DNA of 64,000 bases from Leptobrachium leishanense (lineage: Eukaryota; Chordata; Amphibia; Anura; Megophryidae), in assembly GCA_009667805.1 (NCBI GenBank), contig CM019075.1:15813493-15877492 (forward strand), read 5' to 3'. This document shows positions 32,061 to 44,155 of the stretch, piece after piece; position 1 is the first letter of the stretch, and each line of letters begins with the position of its first letter. The position numbers and the translations under genes are program-made. The notes beneath the pieces are model-generated. The model was not told where the DNA came from, did no database searches, and saw only the letters and a program-made list of their open reading frames with translations.

Positions 32061-33065
32061 CAGCCTTGTAATTACCTACCTCCCAGGCAGCAGTTCCCCT
32101 CCGCTCAGAGGGAGGGAATCAGATCTCTCCTCACTCCCCTCATGCACAAACACTTCCAGGCTCTATCTCAGCACACATGACACAGACCACCTGGAAGCTG
32201 GCTGAGTGCAGACGCTGGGAAGATGTGAAAGCACATCTCTCCCAACGTTCGGTCTGTCCCTGCTTGCGGCGCCGCCCGCCTCCTTCCTCGCTACGCACTG
32301 GAGCAGACAGGATCATATGAAAGGGAATGTCAGTGACGGCTCCATGCCGACGCTGGCATTCCAATTACAGCACAATTTCTACTCGACTACTCGAGACGAA
32401 TACTTCAGTGTTATGGCATCGAGCCGTCTGCGTTATTCTGACAGGGTATATTGGGGTTGTGTCATCTACATGCACCATCAGCATCGTTGCAGTCGACCTT
32501 ATTCCAGGAAAAGGTGTGGATGCATCATCAGTTGGAGCGACCGCCGTCAAATGAGCATGGGCTGTTTTTGATGACGTTGCATGTGCGTCAGCGTGGGTAA
32601 CTTACTGTGTCAATCGGTTTCTGTTGAGCACCAAAATGGCAGCCACCTGAGCACGTTATTGCCTAAACTGCTGCCACACCAAAGGACGATCGGCTTAACT
32701 ATTGGGTAGCATTCCTTGTTAAATAAATGAGAGCCAATGAGACTCCCACCTGAGGAAGACTGTGGCCTAGAAGGGCCTCCCTGGTGGCATTGAACACCGG
32801 ATGTTAACTACCATAATTGTAAAGGCAACCATGTTTTATATTAATGTTAAATTCAGCTTATTTTAGGGGGTTTTAGTAATTGTTTAGACTAGAAGTGGTT
32901 AGGGCCTTGGTTATTATAGGGTTAACCCTTTCACTACCTAGTGATTTTTGTTGATTTTTTTTCATCATAACACTTATTATGGGATGTGATGTTAATTAAA
33001 TATTGGGTAAATTTGAGATTTTGCTGAGTTTTTGTTCTGATCTAGATAAAAATTTTTAAAACTAT
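32061..33065. other. Gene-free stretch
   Basis: No exon was supported. The minus and plus frames at 32140-32571 have no recognised domain. AACCCTTTCACTACC near 32925 and neighbouring text resemble MITE ends but no pair was found. Confidence 0.35.
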
Positions 33066-33930
33066 CAGGGTAATTCAAAGAGAATCGAAAAGTCACCGCA
33101 CGTTCGGTGACTTTTCGATCTCTTCAATTCGGTTTCTTTTGCCGATCCCATTTCGGTGACCCTGCGGTGTATTCAGCAAGAACCACAGGGTCCCCGAATT
33201 GCAGGGAAACTTTGCCGCAAACCCGCCGAAAACAAACCGCAAAACCCGGCGAATGCATGCCAAAAACCCGCAAAAACATCTGGATTAACCCGCCGAAAAC
33301 CACGGAAAAATCCGAGCAGGAGCCGATCACACGCAGCACAGCCGCCGGAAAAAGCCGACACCGCAGACGAAGGAGGTGAATAAACTACTGAACGAAAATG
33401 TCTGGAATTTACATATGATGTCCAAGGAATGATAATTAAAAGGGCTGTTACAGAAAAAAGAAGTAAAGTTGAATTTTTTTTAAAATAAACAAAAAATAAA
33501 AAATCGGAATTTGTTTTAAAAAAAACAAACCAGAAAAATGCTTAAAATATCCTAAAAAATCTATAAATAAAGAGACTCTTTACTGCAGAATTTTATAATG
33601 AACGGTTTATTAGATATTGAATTAAAACGGGAATATTTTTAATATTGAAGCCTATGGGATTCGCTGGAATAAACCTGACGAATGAAAACACTGAACATCA
33701 GGGTATTTCGGGAACCTTCCACTGCTGGTTTGTGCTCTCTGAATAGCCGAAGCAGTGCTTTCTTATGGGGAACAGGCACCGAACAGGCACCGTATGTGCA
33801 GGCAATTCGTCAGGATTTGGCGAATTGCCTGCTCTCTGGATAGCCGAATGGCCAAGAAAGGTAACCGAACGCTCATTTTCAGCGTTCGGTTACCTTTCTC
33901 AAGCAATTTGGATCTCTTTGACTTACCCTG
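33066..33930. mobile_element. GGGTTATTC MITE family, copy C
   Basis: It starts AGGGTAATTCAAAGAGAATC and ends GATCTCTTTGACTTACCCT. It is very similar to copy B: GTCACCGCACGTTCGGTGAC at the left, GAAGCCTATGGGATTCG near 33650, and the palindrome AACGCTCATTTTCAGCGTT at 33867-33885. It is inserted in a hAT-derived segment that is also found, inverted, at 25240-25800. Confidence 0.8.
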
Positions 33931-34060
33931 AAAGTAAATTTGCTCATTTATTTGTTTTTCCTTTCCAGAAATATTGTTGGAATGAAAGGTTCTGAAGGTT
34001 CTCTCTAGATGGTGTCACCTACCTTACACAATTTCACATGGGGTCTGCATTATCAGCATG
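33931..34060. repeat. hAT-derived segment, inverted relative to 25240-25800
   Basis: CTCATTTATTTG, CCAGAAATATTGTTGGAATG and AGATGGTGTCACCTACCTTA are the reverse complement of 25245-25340 joined directly to 25769 onward. The Harbinger-like MITE is absent, so this is the empty allele-like paralogue of its insertion site. Confidence 0.85.
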
Positions 34061-34852
34061 CAAACAGATATGCCTTTGTATTAAATACAGTAAATGTAAT
34101 AAAGATAAATAATGAAAATGGTCAGAGTCCACCCTATGTAATTAACCCCTTAGGGGCTATGGGTTGTTAGTCTGGGCTGTGCTGTGGCCTACCCTCTCTC
34201 CATATTAACCCCCTCTTTGGCCTTTTTTGGGTAGACATAGGAGAGACCAGATCTCCCTGTTGTCAGCAACCCGACGTGCAGGATAGGGTCGTTTAACCTT
34301 ACTGGTATGTGCATGTGATATTAGGTGACCCTGGCCTCATGGCTGGGCTGATCTGGCTTTCAAGGCTGAAATGCCCGACTTTGAAGATTCAGATGGCGCT
34401 CACCATGGGTAGGCCATAATGCATCCGAGTGTTTTGTTAGTGAATCGCGCTCATAGTAATGATATATTTTCTATATCCTGAGTCTGCTGAAAAAAACAAC
34501 ATAGAATATGTGTAGGTTGTATAATAAAACATTACTTCAAATCATATAAACACGTGATGAGCACAAACTGACCAAAACAAGCTCAGCATGCAGGGGTGAA
34601 ATGGTTCAGAAGTGAAGGGGTTAATGATTCTGCATCATATTTTAAATGTTTTTTTCATATATATTACCGTTCTGACAGTCTATTATTTTAACGTAACTAG
34701 AAACCTCAGGGCCAAGGTGTGGAAATCCATTAAGGGCCCCCACCTCACCCTAGGCAACAACATAATTTTTTTTCCAAACTCCTCCAGGTCCACAATGTTG
34801 ACTCAAGACAATTTTTTTCCTGGTCCATTATAACTACTTCGACCACTAACGG
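34061..34852. other. Gene-free stretch
   Basis: AT-rich with no supported exon. Dispersed-repeat text such as GTTAACCCCTTAGGGG-like sequence near 34140 may be a decayed MITE end, but no partner was found. Confidence 0.35.
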
Positions 34853-35735
34853 GGTTATTCAGAGAGATCCGAAATGTCGCCGAAATGTAACCGGACACTG
34901 AATTTCAGCGAACGGTGACATTTCGGGGCCATTCGGCTATTCAGAGAGCAGGGAATTCGCCAAATTCTGGCGAATTGCCTGCACGTACGGTGCCTGTTCG
35001 AGGGCAGTGAAATCCCCATAGAGAAGCAATGCTTCGTCTCTTCAGAGAACCCCGAACAGCTGAGGAATGTCTTTGAAATGCCCTGCTGTTCGGTGGTTTC
35101 ATTCGACAGATTTATTCAGGCGAATCCCATACGCTTCAATATTTAAAAATATTCACGTTTTAATTCAATATCTAATAAACCGTTTATCATTTTATTCTGC
35201 AGTAAAAAGTCTCTTTATTTTTAGATTTTTTTAGGATCTTTTAGGCATTTTTTTGGGATTCTGTCAAAAGTTTTTTTCCGTTTTTTTTAAATCATTCTTT
35301 TTATTTTCCTGTAACAGCCTTTTTTATTACCATTCATTGGATCTTATGTGTAACTTTCAGACATTTTCGTTCAGTAGTTTTTTTGCAAACAGCGTTTCAA
35401 ATTTCAAACAAACTTTTTTTATCCACCCCATTCGTCTGCGTGTCGGCTTTTTCTGACGGCTGCTCTGCGCTGTGATTGGCGGCTGCTCTGATCTGCTCTG
35501 CTTCTGGTGTGTTCGGCTTTATTTTTGCGGGTTTTTGGTGAGTGTTTGGGTATTCGGTGAGTGTTCTGTGGGTTTGCGGCGAGTATTTGTCGGGTTTGCG
35601 GCGGGTTTTCCCTGCACTACGGGGGGCCTGCGGTGCTTGCTAAATACTAGGAATTGCCAAATCTCCCCGAAGTGCAGGAAACGAAAAGTCACCGAATGTG
35701 CGGTGACTTTTCAGATCTTTCTGAATAACCCTGTC
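34853..35735. mobile_element. GGGTTATTC MITE family, copy D (inverted)
   Basis: It begins GGGGTTATTCAGAGAGATCC and ends AGATCTTTCTGAATAACCCT. It is oriented opposite to copies B and C: the GAATCCCATACGCTTCAATA block near 35123 is inverted and the GTGACTTTTC end is on the right. An AGCGTTTCAAATTTCAAAC stretch corresponds to the sequence interrupted by Harbinger-like MITE copy 1 in copy A. Confidence 0.8.
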
Positions 35736-35759
35736 TGACTTCCAACCCATTTTTAATAT

Positions 35760-36629
35760 AATGTGCACTATGTATATCTCACAGAGCTCCACAGCAATAA
35801 AACTCACAGTAATATGCGGATCTCCAAACAAATACTCACAAATAAGCATAAAAGATCACTAATATACTTAATTTATTTAAATATAATAAAGATAAATATA
35901 AAAATGATTATATTAACATAATTTATGTACAAAAAAAATTCTCCTTTCCTAACTTATTTGCAGAGATGGGGATGCATTTCTCTTCATCCAATGGCCAAGG
36001 CGGCCCAGGCGTGTGGCCCAGGCGAGGCCCGGCCGGCCGTGCGGCCCAGGTGTGCCTCCAGCAGGCTGATTGTGAGCCCCCCAGACTCAAGGGCCTGGGT
36101 GCAGTGGCATTCACCTGTCTCTAGGTTATCTCAACACTCAACCAATTAAGGTTAACACATAGAATTTGTCGGGTTCGCTATTGCTGCGGAATAACACTCG
36201 GTCACTGAGTAATATAATATAATATCACACTCTGGAGCTGCTCAGTCTGTCCACGTTGGCTCCTGGTCTCGATCTGTGTCTGTGGAATCATTATCATCCC
36301 AAAAAATCCCATCCCTTAATTCACCTCTAGACATTAACCCTCTGGTTCCTGAGCCTTACACCTTCATGTCAATCTATTTTATATGATGAATGGAGCTGCT
36401 GTCATGCACTGAGCTGCCGGCATCCTAAACCTATGGGCCGTGGATTGTGGGATATGTAGTGCTCTCGCTGGAAATAATGAGAGGATCCTGACCAGGGGAG
36501 CGCTGGGTGAAAAAGATGTAACTCTTAGAAATGTATTGAAAGTGCACGAACTTTAATGACGAGCGTCTTATTCATTTTAATATTTCTATATTTTGCATAT
36601 AATTTAACCGCATGGATCCAGACTGCTCA
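35760..36629. other. Gene-free stretch before the satellite
   Basis: One diverged copy of the GAGCTCCACAGCAATAAAAC unit at about 35786, then a GC-rich patch (36000-36070) with GGCCCAGGCG repeats. No exon was supported. Confidence 0.4.
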
Positions 36630-39600
36630 TACTGACCCCTCACTCACTGTGACCTCTGTCTCTTTACAGCAATACTGACCCCTCACTCACTGTGATCTCT
36701 GTCTCTTTACAGTAATACTGACCCCTCACTCACTGTGACCTCTGTCTCTTTACAGTAATACTGACCCCTCACTCACTGTGATCTCTGTCTCTTTACAGTA
36801 ATACTGACCCCTCACTCACTGTGACCTCTGTCTCTTTACAGTAATACTGACCCCTCACTCACTGTGACCTCTGTCTCTTTACAGCAATACTGACCCCTCA
36901 CTCACTGTGACCTCTGTCTCTTTACAGTAATACTGACCCCTCACTCACTGTGACCTCTGTCTCTTTACAGTAATACTGACCCCTCACTCACTGTGATCTC
37001 TGTCTCTTTACAGCAATACTGACCCCTCACTCACTGTGACCTCTGTCTCTTTACAGCAATACTGACCCCTCACTCACTGTGATCTCTGTCTCTTTACAGC
37101 AATACTGACCCCTCACTCACTGTGACCTCTGTCTCTTTACAGCAATACTGACCCCACACTCACTGTGATCTCTGCTCTGTCTCTTTACAGCAATACTGAC
37201 CCCTCACTCACTGTGACCTCTGTCTCTTTACAGCAATACTGACCCCTCACTCACTGTGACCTCTGCTCTGTCTCTTTACAGCAATACTGACCCCTCACTC
37301 ACTGTGATCTCTGTCTCTTTACAGCAATACTGACCCCACACTCACTGTGATCTCTGTCTCTTTACAGCAATACTGACCCCTCACTCACTGTGACCTCTGT
37401 CTCTTTACAGCAATACTGACCCCTCACTCACTGTGACCTCTGTCTCTTTACAGCAATACTGACCCCTCACTCACTGTGACCTCTGCTCTGTCTCTTTACA
37501 GCAATACTGACCCCTCACTCACTGTGATCTCTGTCTCTTTACAGCAATACTGACCCCTCACTCACTGTGACCTCTGTCTCTTTACAGCAATACTGACCCC
37601 TCACTCACTGTGACCTCTGCTCTGTCTTTTACAGCAATACTGACCCCTCACTCACTGTGATCTCTGTCTCTTTACAGCAATACTGACCCCACACTCACTG
37701 TGATCTCTGTCTCTTTACAGTAATACTGACCCCTCACTCACTGTGATCTCTGCTCTGTCTCTTTACAGCAATACTGACCCCTCACTCACTGTGACCTCTG
37801 TCTCTTTACAGTAATACTGACCCCTCACTCACTGTGACCTCTGTCTCTTTACAGTAATACTGACCCCTCACTCACTGTGACCTCTGTCTCTTTACAGCAA
37901 TACTGACCCCTCACTCACTGTGACCTCTGTCTCTTTACAGTAATACTGACCCCTCACTCACTGTGACCTCTGTCTCTTTACAGCAATACTGACCCCTCAC
38001 TCACTGTGGCCTCTGTCTCTTTACAGCAATACTGACCCCTCACTCACTGTGGCCTCTGTCTCTTTACAGCAATACTGACCCCTCACTCACTGTGACCTCT
38101 GTCTCTTTACAGCAATACTGACCCCACACTCACTGTGACCTCTGTCTCTTTACAGCAATACTGACCCCACACTCACTGTGATCTCTGTCTCTTTACAGCA
38201 ATACTGACCCCTCACTCACTGTGACCTCTGTCTCTTTACAGCAATACTGACCCCACACTCACTGTGACCTCTGTCTCTTTACAGCAATACTGACCCCTCA
38301 CTCACTGTGACCTCTGTCTCTTTACAGCAATACTGACCCCTCACTCACTGTGACCTCTGTCTCTTTACAGCAATACTGACCCCACACTCACTGTGACCTC
38401 TGTCTCTTTACAGCAATACTGACCCCACACTCACTGTGATCTCTGTCTCTTTACAGCAATACTGACCCCTCACTCACTGTGACCTCTGTCTCTTTACAGC
38501 AATACTGACCCCACACTCACTGTGACCTCTGTCTCTTTACAGCAATACTGACCCCTCACTCACTGTGACCTCTGTCTCTTTACAGCAATACTGACCCCTC
38601 ACTCACTGTGACCTCTGTCTCTTTACAGCAATACTGACCCCTCACTCACTGTGACCTCTGTCTCTTTACAGCAATACTGACCCCTCACTCACTGTGATCT
38701 CTGTCTCTTTACAGCAATACTGACCCCTCACTCACTGTGACCTCTGTCTCTTTACAGCAATACTGACCCCTCACTCACTGTGACCTCTGTCTCTTTACAG
38801 CAATACTGACCCCTCACTCACTGTGACCTCTGTCTCTTTACAGCAATACTGACCCCTCACTCACTGTGACCTCTGCTCTGTCTCTTTACAGCAATACTGA
38901 CCCCTCACTCACTGTGACCTCTGTCTCTTTACAGCAATACTGACCCCTCACTCACTGTGATCTCTGTCTCTTTACAGCAATACTGACCCCTCACTCACTG
39001 TGATCTCTGTCTCTTTACAGTAATACTGACCCCTCACTCACTGTGACCTCTGTCTCTTTACAGCAATACTGACCCCTCACTCACTGTGACCTCTGTCTCT
39101 TTACAGCAATACTGACCCCTCACTCACTGTGATCTCTGCTCTGTCTCTTTACAGCAATACTGACCCCTCACTCACTGTGATCTCTGTCTCTTTACAGCAA
39201 TACTGACCCCTCACTCACTGTGATCTCTGTCTCTTTACAGCAATACTGACCCCTCACTCACTGTGACCTCTGTCTCTTTACAGCAATACTGACCCCTCAC
39301 TCACTGTGACCTCTGTCTCTTTACAGCAATACTGACCCCTCACTCACTGTGATCTCTGTCTCTTTACAGCAATACTGACCCCTCACTCACTGTGATCTCT
39401 GTCTCTTTACAGCAATACTGACCCCTCACTCACTGTGATCTCTGTCTCTTTACAGCAATACTGACCCCTCACTCACTGTGACCTCTGTCTCTTTACAGCA
39501 ATACTGACCCCTCACTCACTGTGATCTCTGTCTCTTTACAGCAATACTGACCCCTCACTCACTGTGATCTCCGTCTCTTTACAGCAATACTGACCCCTCA

Positions 39601-40300
39601 CTCACTGTGATCTCTGTCTCTTTACAGCAATACTGACCCCTCACTCACTGTGATCTCTGTCTCTTTACAGCAATACTGACCCCTCACTCACTGTGATCTC
39701 CGTCTCTTTACAGCAATACTGACCCCTCACTCACTGTGATCTCTGTCTCTTTACAGCAATACTGACCCCTCACTCACTGTGATCTCTGTCTCTTTACAGC
39801 AATACTGACCCCTCACTCACTGTGATCTCTGTCTCTTTACAGCAATACTGACCCCTCACTCACTGTGACCTCTGTCTCTTTACAGCAATACTGACCCCTC
39901 ACTCACTGTGGCCTCTGTCTCTTTACAGCAATACTGACCCCTCACTCACTGTGATCTCTGTCTCTTTACAGCAATACTGACCCCTCACTCACTGTGACCT
40001 CTGTCTCTTTACAGCAATACTGACCCCTCACTCACTGTGATCTCTGTCTCTTTACAACAATACTGACCCCTCACTCACTGTGATCTCTGTCTCTTTACAG
40101 CAATACTGACCCCTCACTCACTGTGATCTCTGTCTCTTTACAGCAATACTGACCCCTCACTCACTGTGACCTCTGCTCTGTCTCTTTACAGCAATACTGA
40201 CCCCTCACTCACTGTGATCTCTGTCTCTTTACAGCAATACTGACCCCTCACTCACTGTGATCTCTGTCTCTTTACAGCAATACTGACCCCTCACTCACTG
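36630..40300 (+). repeat. 43-bp satellite of splice-acceptor-like units, about 85 copies
   Basis: Unit: CAATACTGACCCCTCACTCA, CTGTGACCTCTGTCTCTTTA, CAG. Most units are 43 bp; a minority carry CTCTGCTCTGTCTC and are 48 bp. Variation is mostly CAG|C versus CAG|T, GACC versus GATC, CCCCTC versus CCCCAC. On the plus strand each unit has a branch-site-like TACTGAC, a pyrimidine-rich tract and a terminal TTTACAG, spaced as in a real 3' splice site. It ends abruptly where a Gypsy LTR begins at 40302. No long open frame crosses it. Confidence 0.95.
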
Positions 40301-40301
40301 T

Positions 40302-41415
40302 TGTAGCGCTCACTCCCGGAGGAGCCGCTGAAAATGAACCACGGGTCAGTCTCCCCGCACTAGGGAATAAATATGCTCCAACACCGCCGTGAGTTTTGTA
40401 ATTTAAATAGTTTACTAAAATAGTAAGCAGACGTTGAGACACGGTATTCACAGATATTATACACTACTTTCGTATCGCGGTAAAAACGCGTAGCGGAAAA
40501 GAAACGAAACACGAGGCTTCGTATTTCGGAAGAATAAAATATTCGCAACCGAACAGAAAAAGGAATGAAATACCCGACAGTTCGGTACAACAAGGACACG
40601 TAGCGAACCCCAAAAATACAATCTCTTCGTATTACGATAAACGCGCAGCGGAAAAGAGAAAAATATATATTCGGAACGTATCTTTACTCCCGTTCCGATT
40701 CGTAACAGAATGAGTCCTGCACAGGTTTAAGTCCCGGAATGTAAAAGGTGTGTATGTGCGTGTGGTACCCGGGTACTGTTCAACTGGCCAGTGAATTTAC
40801 TTAAGGAATGTCTTCGACTAGTCAAGTTGGGGCCCTGTGGACTTTAAAGAGAAAACAGCAGTGTGTTCCTTAATTACATACGGCCTTGGAGGCCTCTCAC
40901 CCATCCACCGGTTGCTTTAGGCTCCGCTGACCCAGGACGTCTCTCCGCTCGATTTTGACTGGGGATACTAGCGGCCGGATCCGTTGTCTGACTCTCCGTT
41001 GCTTGTCCACGACTTGTCCCGCTCACCGCCTGCTCTCCGTATCCGATCAGCTTGCGGCAGCTCCTCACTCGAGGTCTTCGGTTACTTTGATCTGCAGCAA
41101 TCTCTGGAACCTGGAGGTCTCCTTCTCTTTAGGCTGAATGACCCGATAAGGAACTGACAGGTCTCCCTCGCGCTCTGGCCTAGGCCCTCCTGCGATGTCT
41201 TGCACTGCGTCTGCTCTCTCTCGTTCCCTCGCGCGTTCTGCCGCGTTCTCCACGAGGTTCGGGAAGTAAGCGTCCTGTGTCCCACCCACTTCCTGGGTCT
41301 TTGCAAAGCACGCCGGGAAATGTAGTCCCAATGTCCAGTGTCTCTAATCGCGATTGTCTCCATCTTGTGGCCAAAAATAGGTACTGCCAGCAGCAAGATT
41401 TAACACAGCGCTACA
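40302..41415 (-). mobile_element. 3' LTR of a minus-strand Ty3/Gypsy element
   Basis: It starts TGTAGCGCT and ends AGCGCTACA, a perfect 9-bp terminal inverted repeat with TG...CA, over 1,114 bp. Immediately outside the inner end, TCTCCCCCTCCTAGAA is on the minus strand a purine-rich tract next to the LTR, as expected of a polypurine tract. The integrase-like frame upstream on the minus strand confirms the orientation. The outer border joins the 43-bp satellite, so the element inserted into, or at the edge of, that array. Confidence 0.85.
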
Positions 41416-41495
41416 CTCTCCCCCTCCTAGAACTCTTGGGTCTCTCCAAGGAGGTACAACAGTTACATTACATTTCCACAATACTTGAATACAGC

Positions 41496-42622
41496 TTACA
41501 TAACATGTACAGGTTCATCAGCATACACATAGTGGGTTGGGAACACTTCCTCAAGTTGATTCATATTTTGGGCTACCTCAGCTAGCATAGCAGACACTTC
41601 GGGCAACCTCTGCACGGTGGTGATGGCCTCTTCAGTGCTATGTCCTGGTGAGTCGTAGGTGAGGCGTTGGGGCGGTCGAACAGAGTGTTTTGGTTCTGGC
41701 TCAATCAGTTCCTCTTCAGGTGGAAGTACTATAGGTGCTGGCTCAGTCCTTCTCTCTATCACTGGAGCAGACGTTTCTTCAGAGTATGATCCCTCCAGTG
41801 AAGGCATAGAACTATAATCGCCTGAATAAGCTTCAACTTCCGGAGCTACCGGGATCCCAACAGCCTCAGGGACTTCCAACTGAAATTCAAGAGCTTCAGG
41901 GATTTCAACAGTCTCAGGGACTTCAAGCAGAAATTCAGGAGCTTCAGGTCTCAAATTACTCTCCCACCGCTCAGGAACAACGACAATCTCCTCAGGCTCC
42001 GGTGAGCGCATCCAGTCCAGACAATAACTCTCTTCTTCACTGTCTCTTTCGCTCTCTTCGACAGCCCGAGTCTGCTGAGACCGAGTAACAGGAGGCAAAC
42101 GTGGAGCAGGCGGAATGGCAGAGGCAGTTCGTCCCCAACTGGCATCCTCACAGCCTCTCTCAAAGGTAACAAATGATTCCGGTGCCAGTTCTTGAGAGGC
42201 CCAGCCTTTCCATCCGGGCGAATCTGATACACCGGCAGACCCGGCAGTTGTTTGCAGACAATGTAAACCTGGGACCTCCACCTATCCGCCAACTTGTGTC
42301 TCGCAGCAGCACCCAAGTTCTTCAATAGAACCCTATCACCGGGTTGTAGATCTTGTATTCAAACTTTCAGGTCATAATTCCTTTTGTTTCTTTGCTCCCT
42401 GTTTTCTGAGGTCAAACGGGCCTGTTCAAACGCAGAAGCCAGATTCTTTCGAAGTCTATCCACGTAGTTTCTATGGGAAGCTACTGACGTCTGGTCTAGA
42501 GATAACCCAAATGCCAAATCAACCGGCAATCGAGCCTCCCTTCCAAACATAAGACGGTACGGTGAGTATCCAGTTGCATCGCTCTCCGTACTGTTATATG
42601 CGTGCACCAGAGTAGCTATGTG
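41496..42622 (-). pseudogene. Gypsy pol C-terminus (integrase end), broken
   Basis: From 42607 downward on the minus strand: a TGYSPYRLMFGREARLP motif, typical of the end of the Ty3/Gypsy integrase core, is followed by GDRVLLKN and HKLADRWRSQVYIV of the C-terminal integrase domain and HRNHLLPL. A TGA stop (about 42359) interrupts the frame once. A further shift near 42165 moves it to an acidic, proline- and glutamate-rich tail ending near 41496. The 5' part is cut by the assembly gap. It is non-functional as assembled. Confidence 0.85.
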
Positions 42623-42722
42623 NNNNNNNNNNNNNNNNNNNNNNNNNNNNNNNNNNNNNNNNNNNNNNNNNNNNNNNNNNNNNNNNNNNNNNNNNNNNNN
42701 NNNNNNNNNNNNNNNNNNNNNN
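42623..42722. other. Assembly gap (100 N)
   Basis: Exactly 100 undetermined bases, the conventional size for a gap of unknown length. Left of it is the inner part of a Gypsy element; right of it an unrelated retroelement. True distance and order are uncertain. Confidence 1.
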
Positions 42723-42985
42723 TGGCACCCGAGGCGGAGTTACAAGGCGAAGCATGCCCTTCATTTCTCTGGCAGATCGGGAGCAGTTAAGATTAAACAG
42801 CGGTGGGGGAAGGGAATTTGTTTAAGCACCGGTCTAGCTGGTATTTCATAATTTACTAAGTTAAAGAGGAGAGGGTTGTGAATATGCAGGGGTATGTATA
42901 TAACCCTGATTCAATTTACAGTCGCGATAAAAAGTCGTTATGTGTTCGAGCGTTAATATTCTGTTTTTTGGGTTTTTTCTTTCAG

Positions 42986-43549
42986 AGAGGGCAAAGAGAG
43001 TATGGATCCTGGGACACTCCTACGTGCACTGGGCGGCTGTTCACGCTGCTGGCACAACGATGGGAGTGAACCTAGGGTTCAGCCTCACTAAAGCAGGCAT
43101 TAGGTGGATAGGAAGGAGGGGTATGGGGTGGGCGCAGCTTTTAGGGGTAGCACAGGAATCTAGGAGAAGGTGGGGGATGCCAGATATAATGATAGTGCAT
43201 TTAGGGGGTAACGACATAGGGGCTATGACGACGATAGATTTGCAGAATAGGGTCCGGGAAACACTTAGGTGGTTCAGGAAGGAATGGCCGGACGTTCAGA
43301 TAGTGTGGTCTAACGTAATTGCTAGATTAGTGTGGAGGAACTGCAGGGAGCAGGGTGTAGGATACATCGTGAGAAAGAAGATAAACCAGGCAGCGAAAAA
43401 GATTATGCTGGAGATGGGAGGAAAGGTTCTGGACCATCATAGTGACAAGGCAGGAGGAATTGTTTAGGGATGACGGCGTCCATTTGTCCGAAGCGGGGAA
43501 CAACCTTTTCGTTGGCAACATCAAAGGGCTGATAAAGACCCTTGTGTAA
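42986..43549 (+). pseudogene. SGNH-hydrolase-like ORF of a retroelement
   Basis: After a strong acceptor (GGGTTTTTTCTTTCAG ending 42985) the frame reads VWILGHSYVHWA (block I, with GHS in place of GDS), IMIVHLGGNDIG (block III, GGND), and, in the next frame, DDGVHLSEAGNN (block V, D-x-x-H). A frameshift near 43450 separates the last block. This SGNH type is known to me from vertebrate tyrosine-recombinase retroelements (Ngaro/DIRS group). The catalytic Ser, Asn and His motifs are all visible. The recombinase and reverse transcriptase are not in the window, and may lie in or before the gap. Confidence 0.75.
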
Positions 43550-43612
43550 GGTAAGTGAAAAGGTCACGGTCTTTTATTGGTGGCGGAAAAAGAGGGTCCT
43601 CATTTTTGGTGG

Positions 43613-44116
43613 CGGTGAAATATGCGGCCCTGGCACGTGGAGAGGCGATAGAGGGGGAGGATCTGGGGGTCTGTGTGGTGGTTTGTGCGGCCAAACACAG
43701 GTGCCTCCTGGTTTGAAGATCCTCCCGGCCTGCTATCTGCTATAAAGAGAGCAGCGTGTGGTCGCGCTAGCTTAGCCACGTGGGGCAGGCCGCTATTTCT
43801 GGGAAATGCTGGTGGTTCATTGCGGTTGCCAGTGTTATCTGGCTGGATATATGGTACCAGTGTTATCTGGTGTTACCTATTCCAAGAAAGCGAGGATCGC
43901 TGATAATTCTGCCACAAAGGCAATGTTTTTTTGGCCTTGATTATAAATAAAAGACGTGACCTTTTCAAACCGCCAATACTTTTGTCATGTGTTTTTATTT
44001 ATATTTATGGGGAGAGCGGGGGCGGGGGTGGGGGGGATGGTTTGGGGGGTTGAAGGGAAGTAAAGGTAATTTAAGAGAAAGGTAATGGTGGAAGAGAAAT
44101 AAGGGTAAAATGCTTA
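43613..44116 (+). repeat. Direct repeat, copy 1 (retroelement end)
   Basis: CGGTGAAATATGCGGCCCTG onward is almost identical to 45773-46273 over about 500 bp. It contains AATAAAAGACGTGACC near 43946 and a G-rich 3' part. Two copies of one terminal segment, 2.16 kb apart, downstream of the SGNH frame fit the split direct repeats (B1-A2-B2) of Ngaro-type elements. Confidence 0.85.
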
Positions 44117-44155
44117 GTACTGATGAGAGACTGGATGGGAATGAAAAAAGCTTAA

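Noticed and set aside
31036..32205. Two frames of 361-389 codons rich in F, S, P and L
   Set aside because: They come from a polypyrimidine tract where stop codons are rare; composition, not a protein.
36630..40300. CRISPR-like regular repeat
   Set aside because: There are no unique spacers; units are contiguous and the genome is eukaryotic.
42602..42851. Open frames across the run of N
   Set aside because: They consist largely of undetermined bases.
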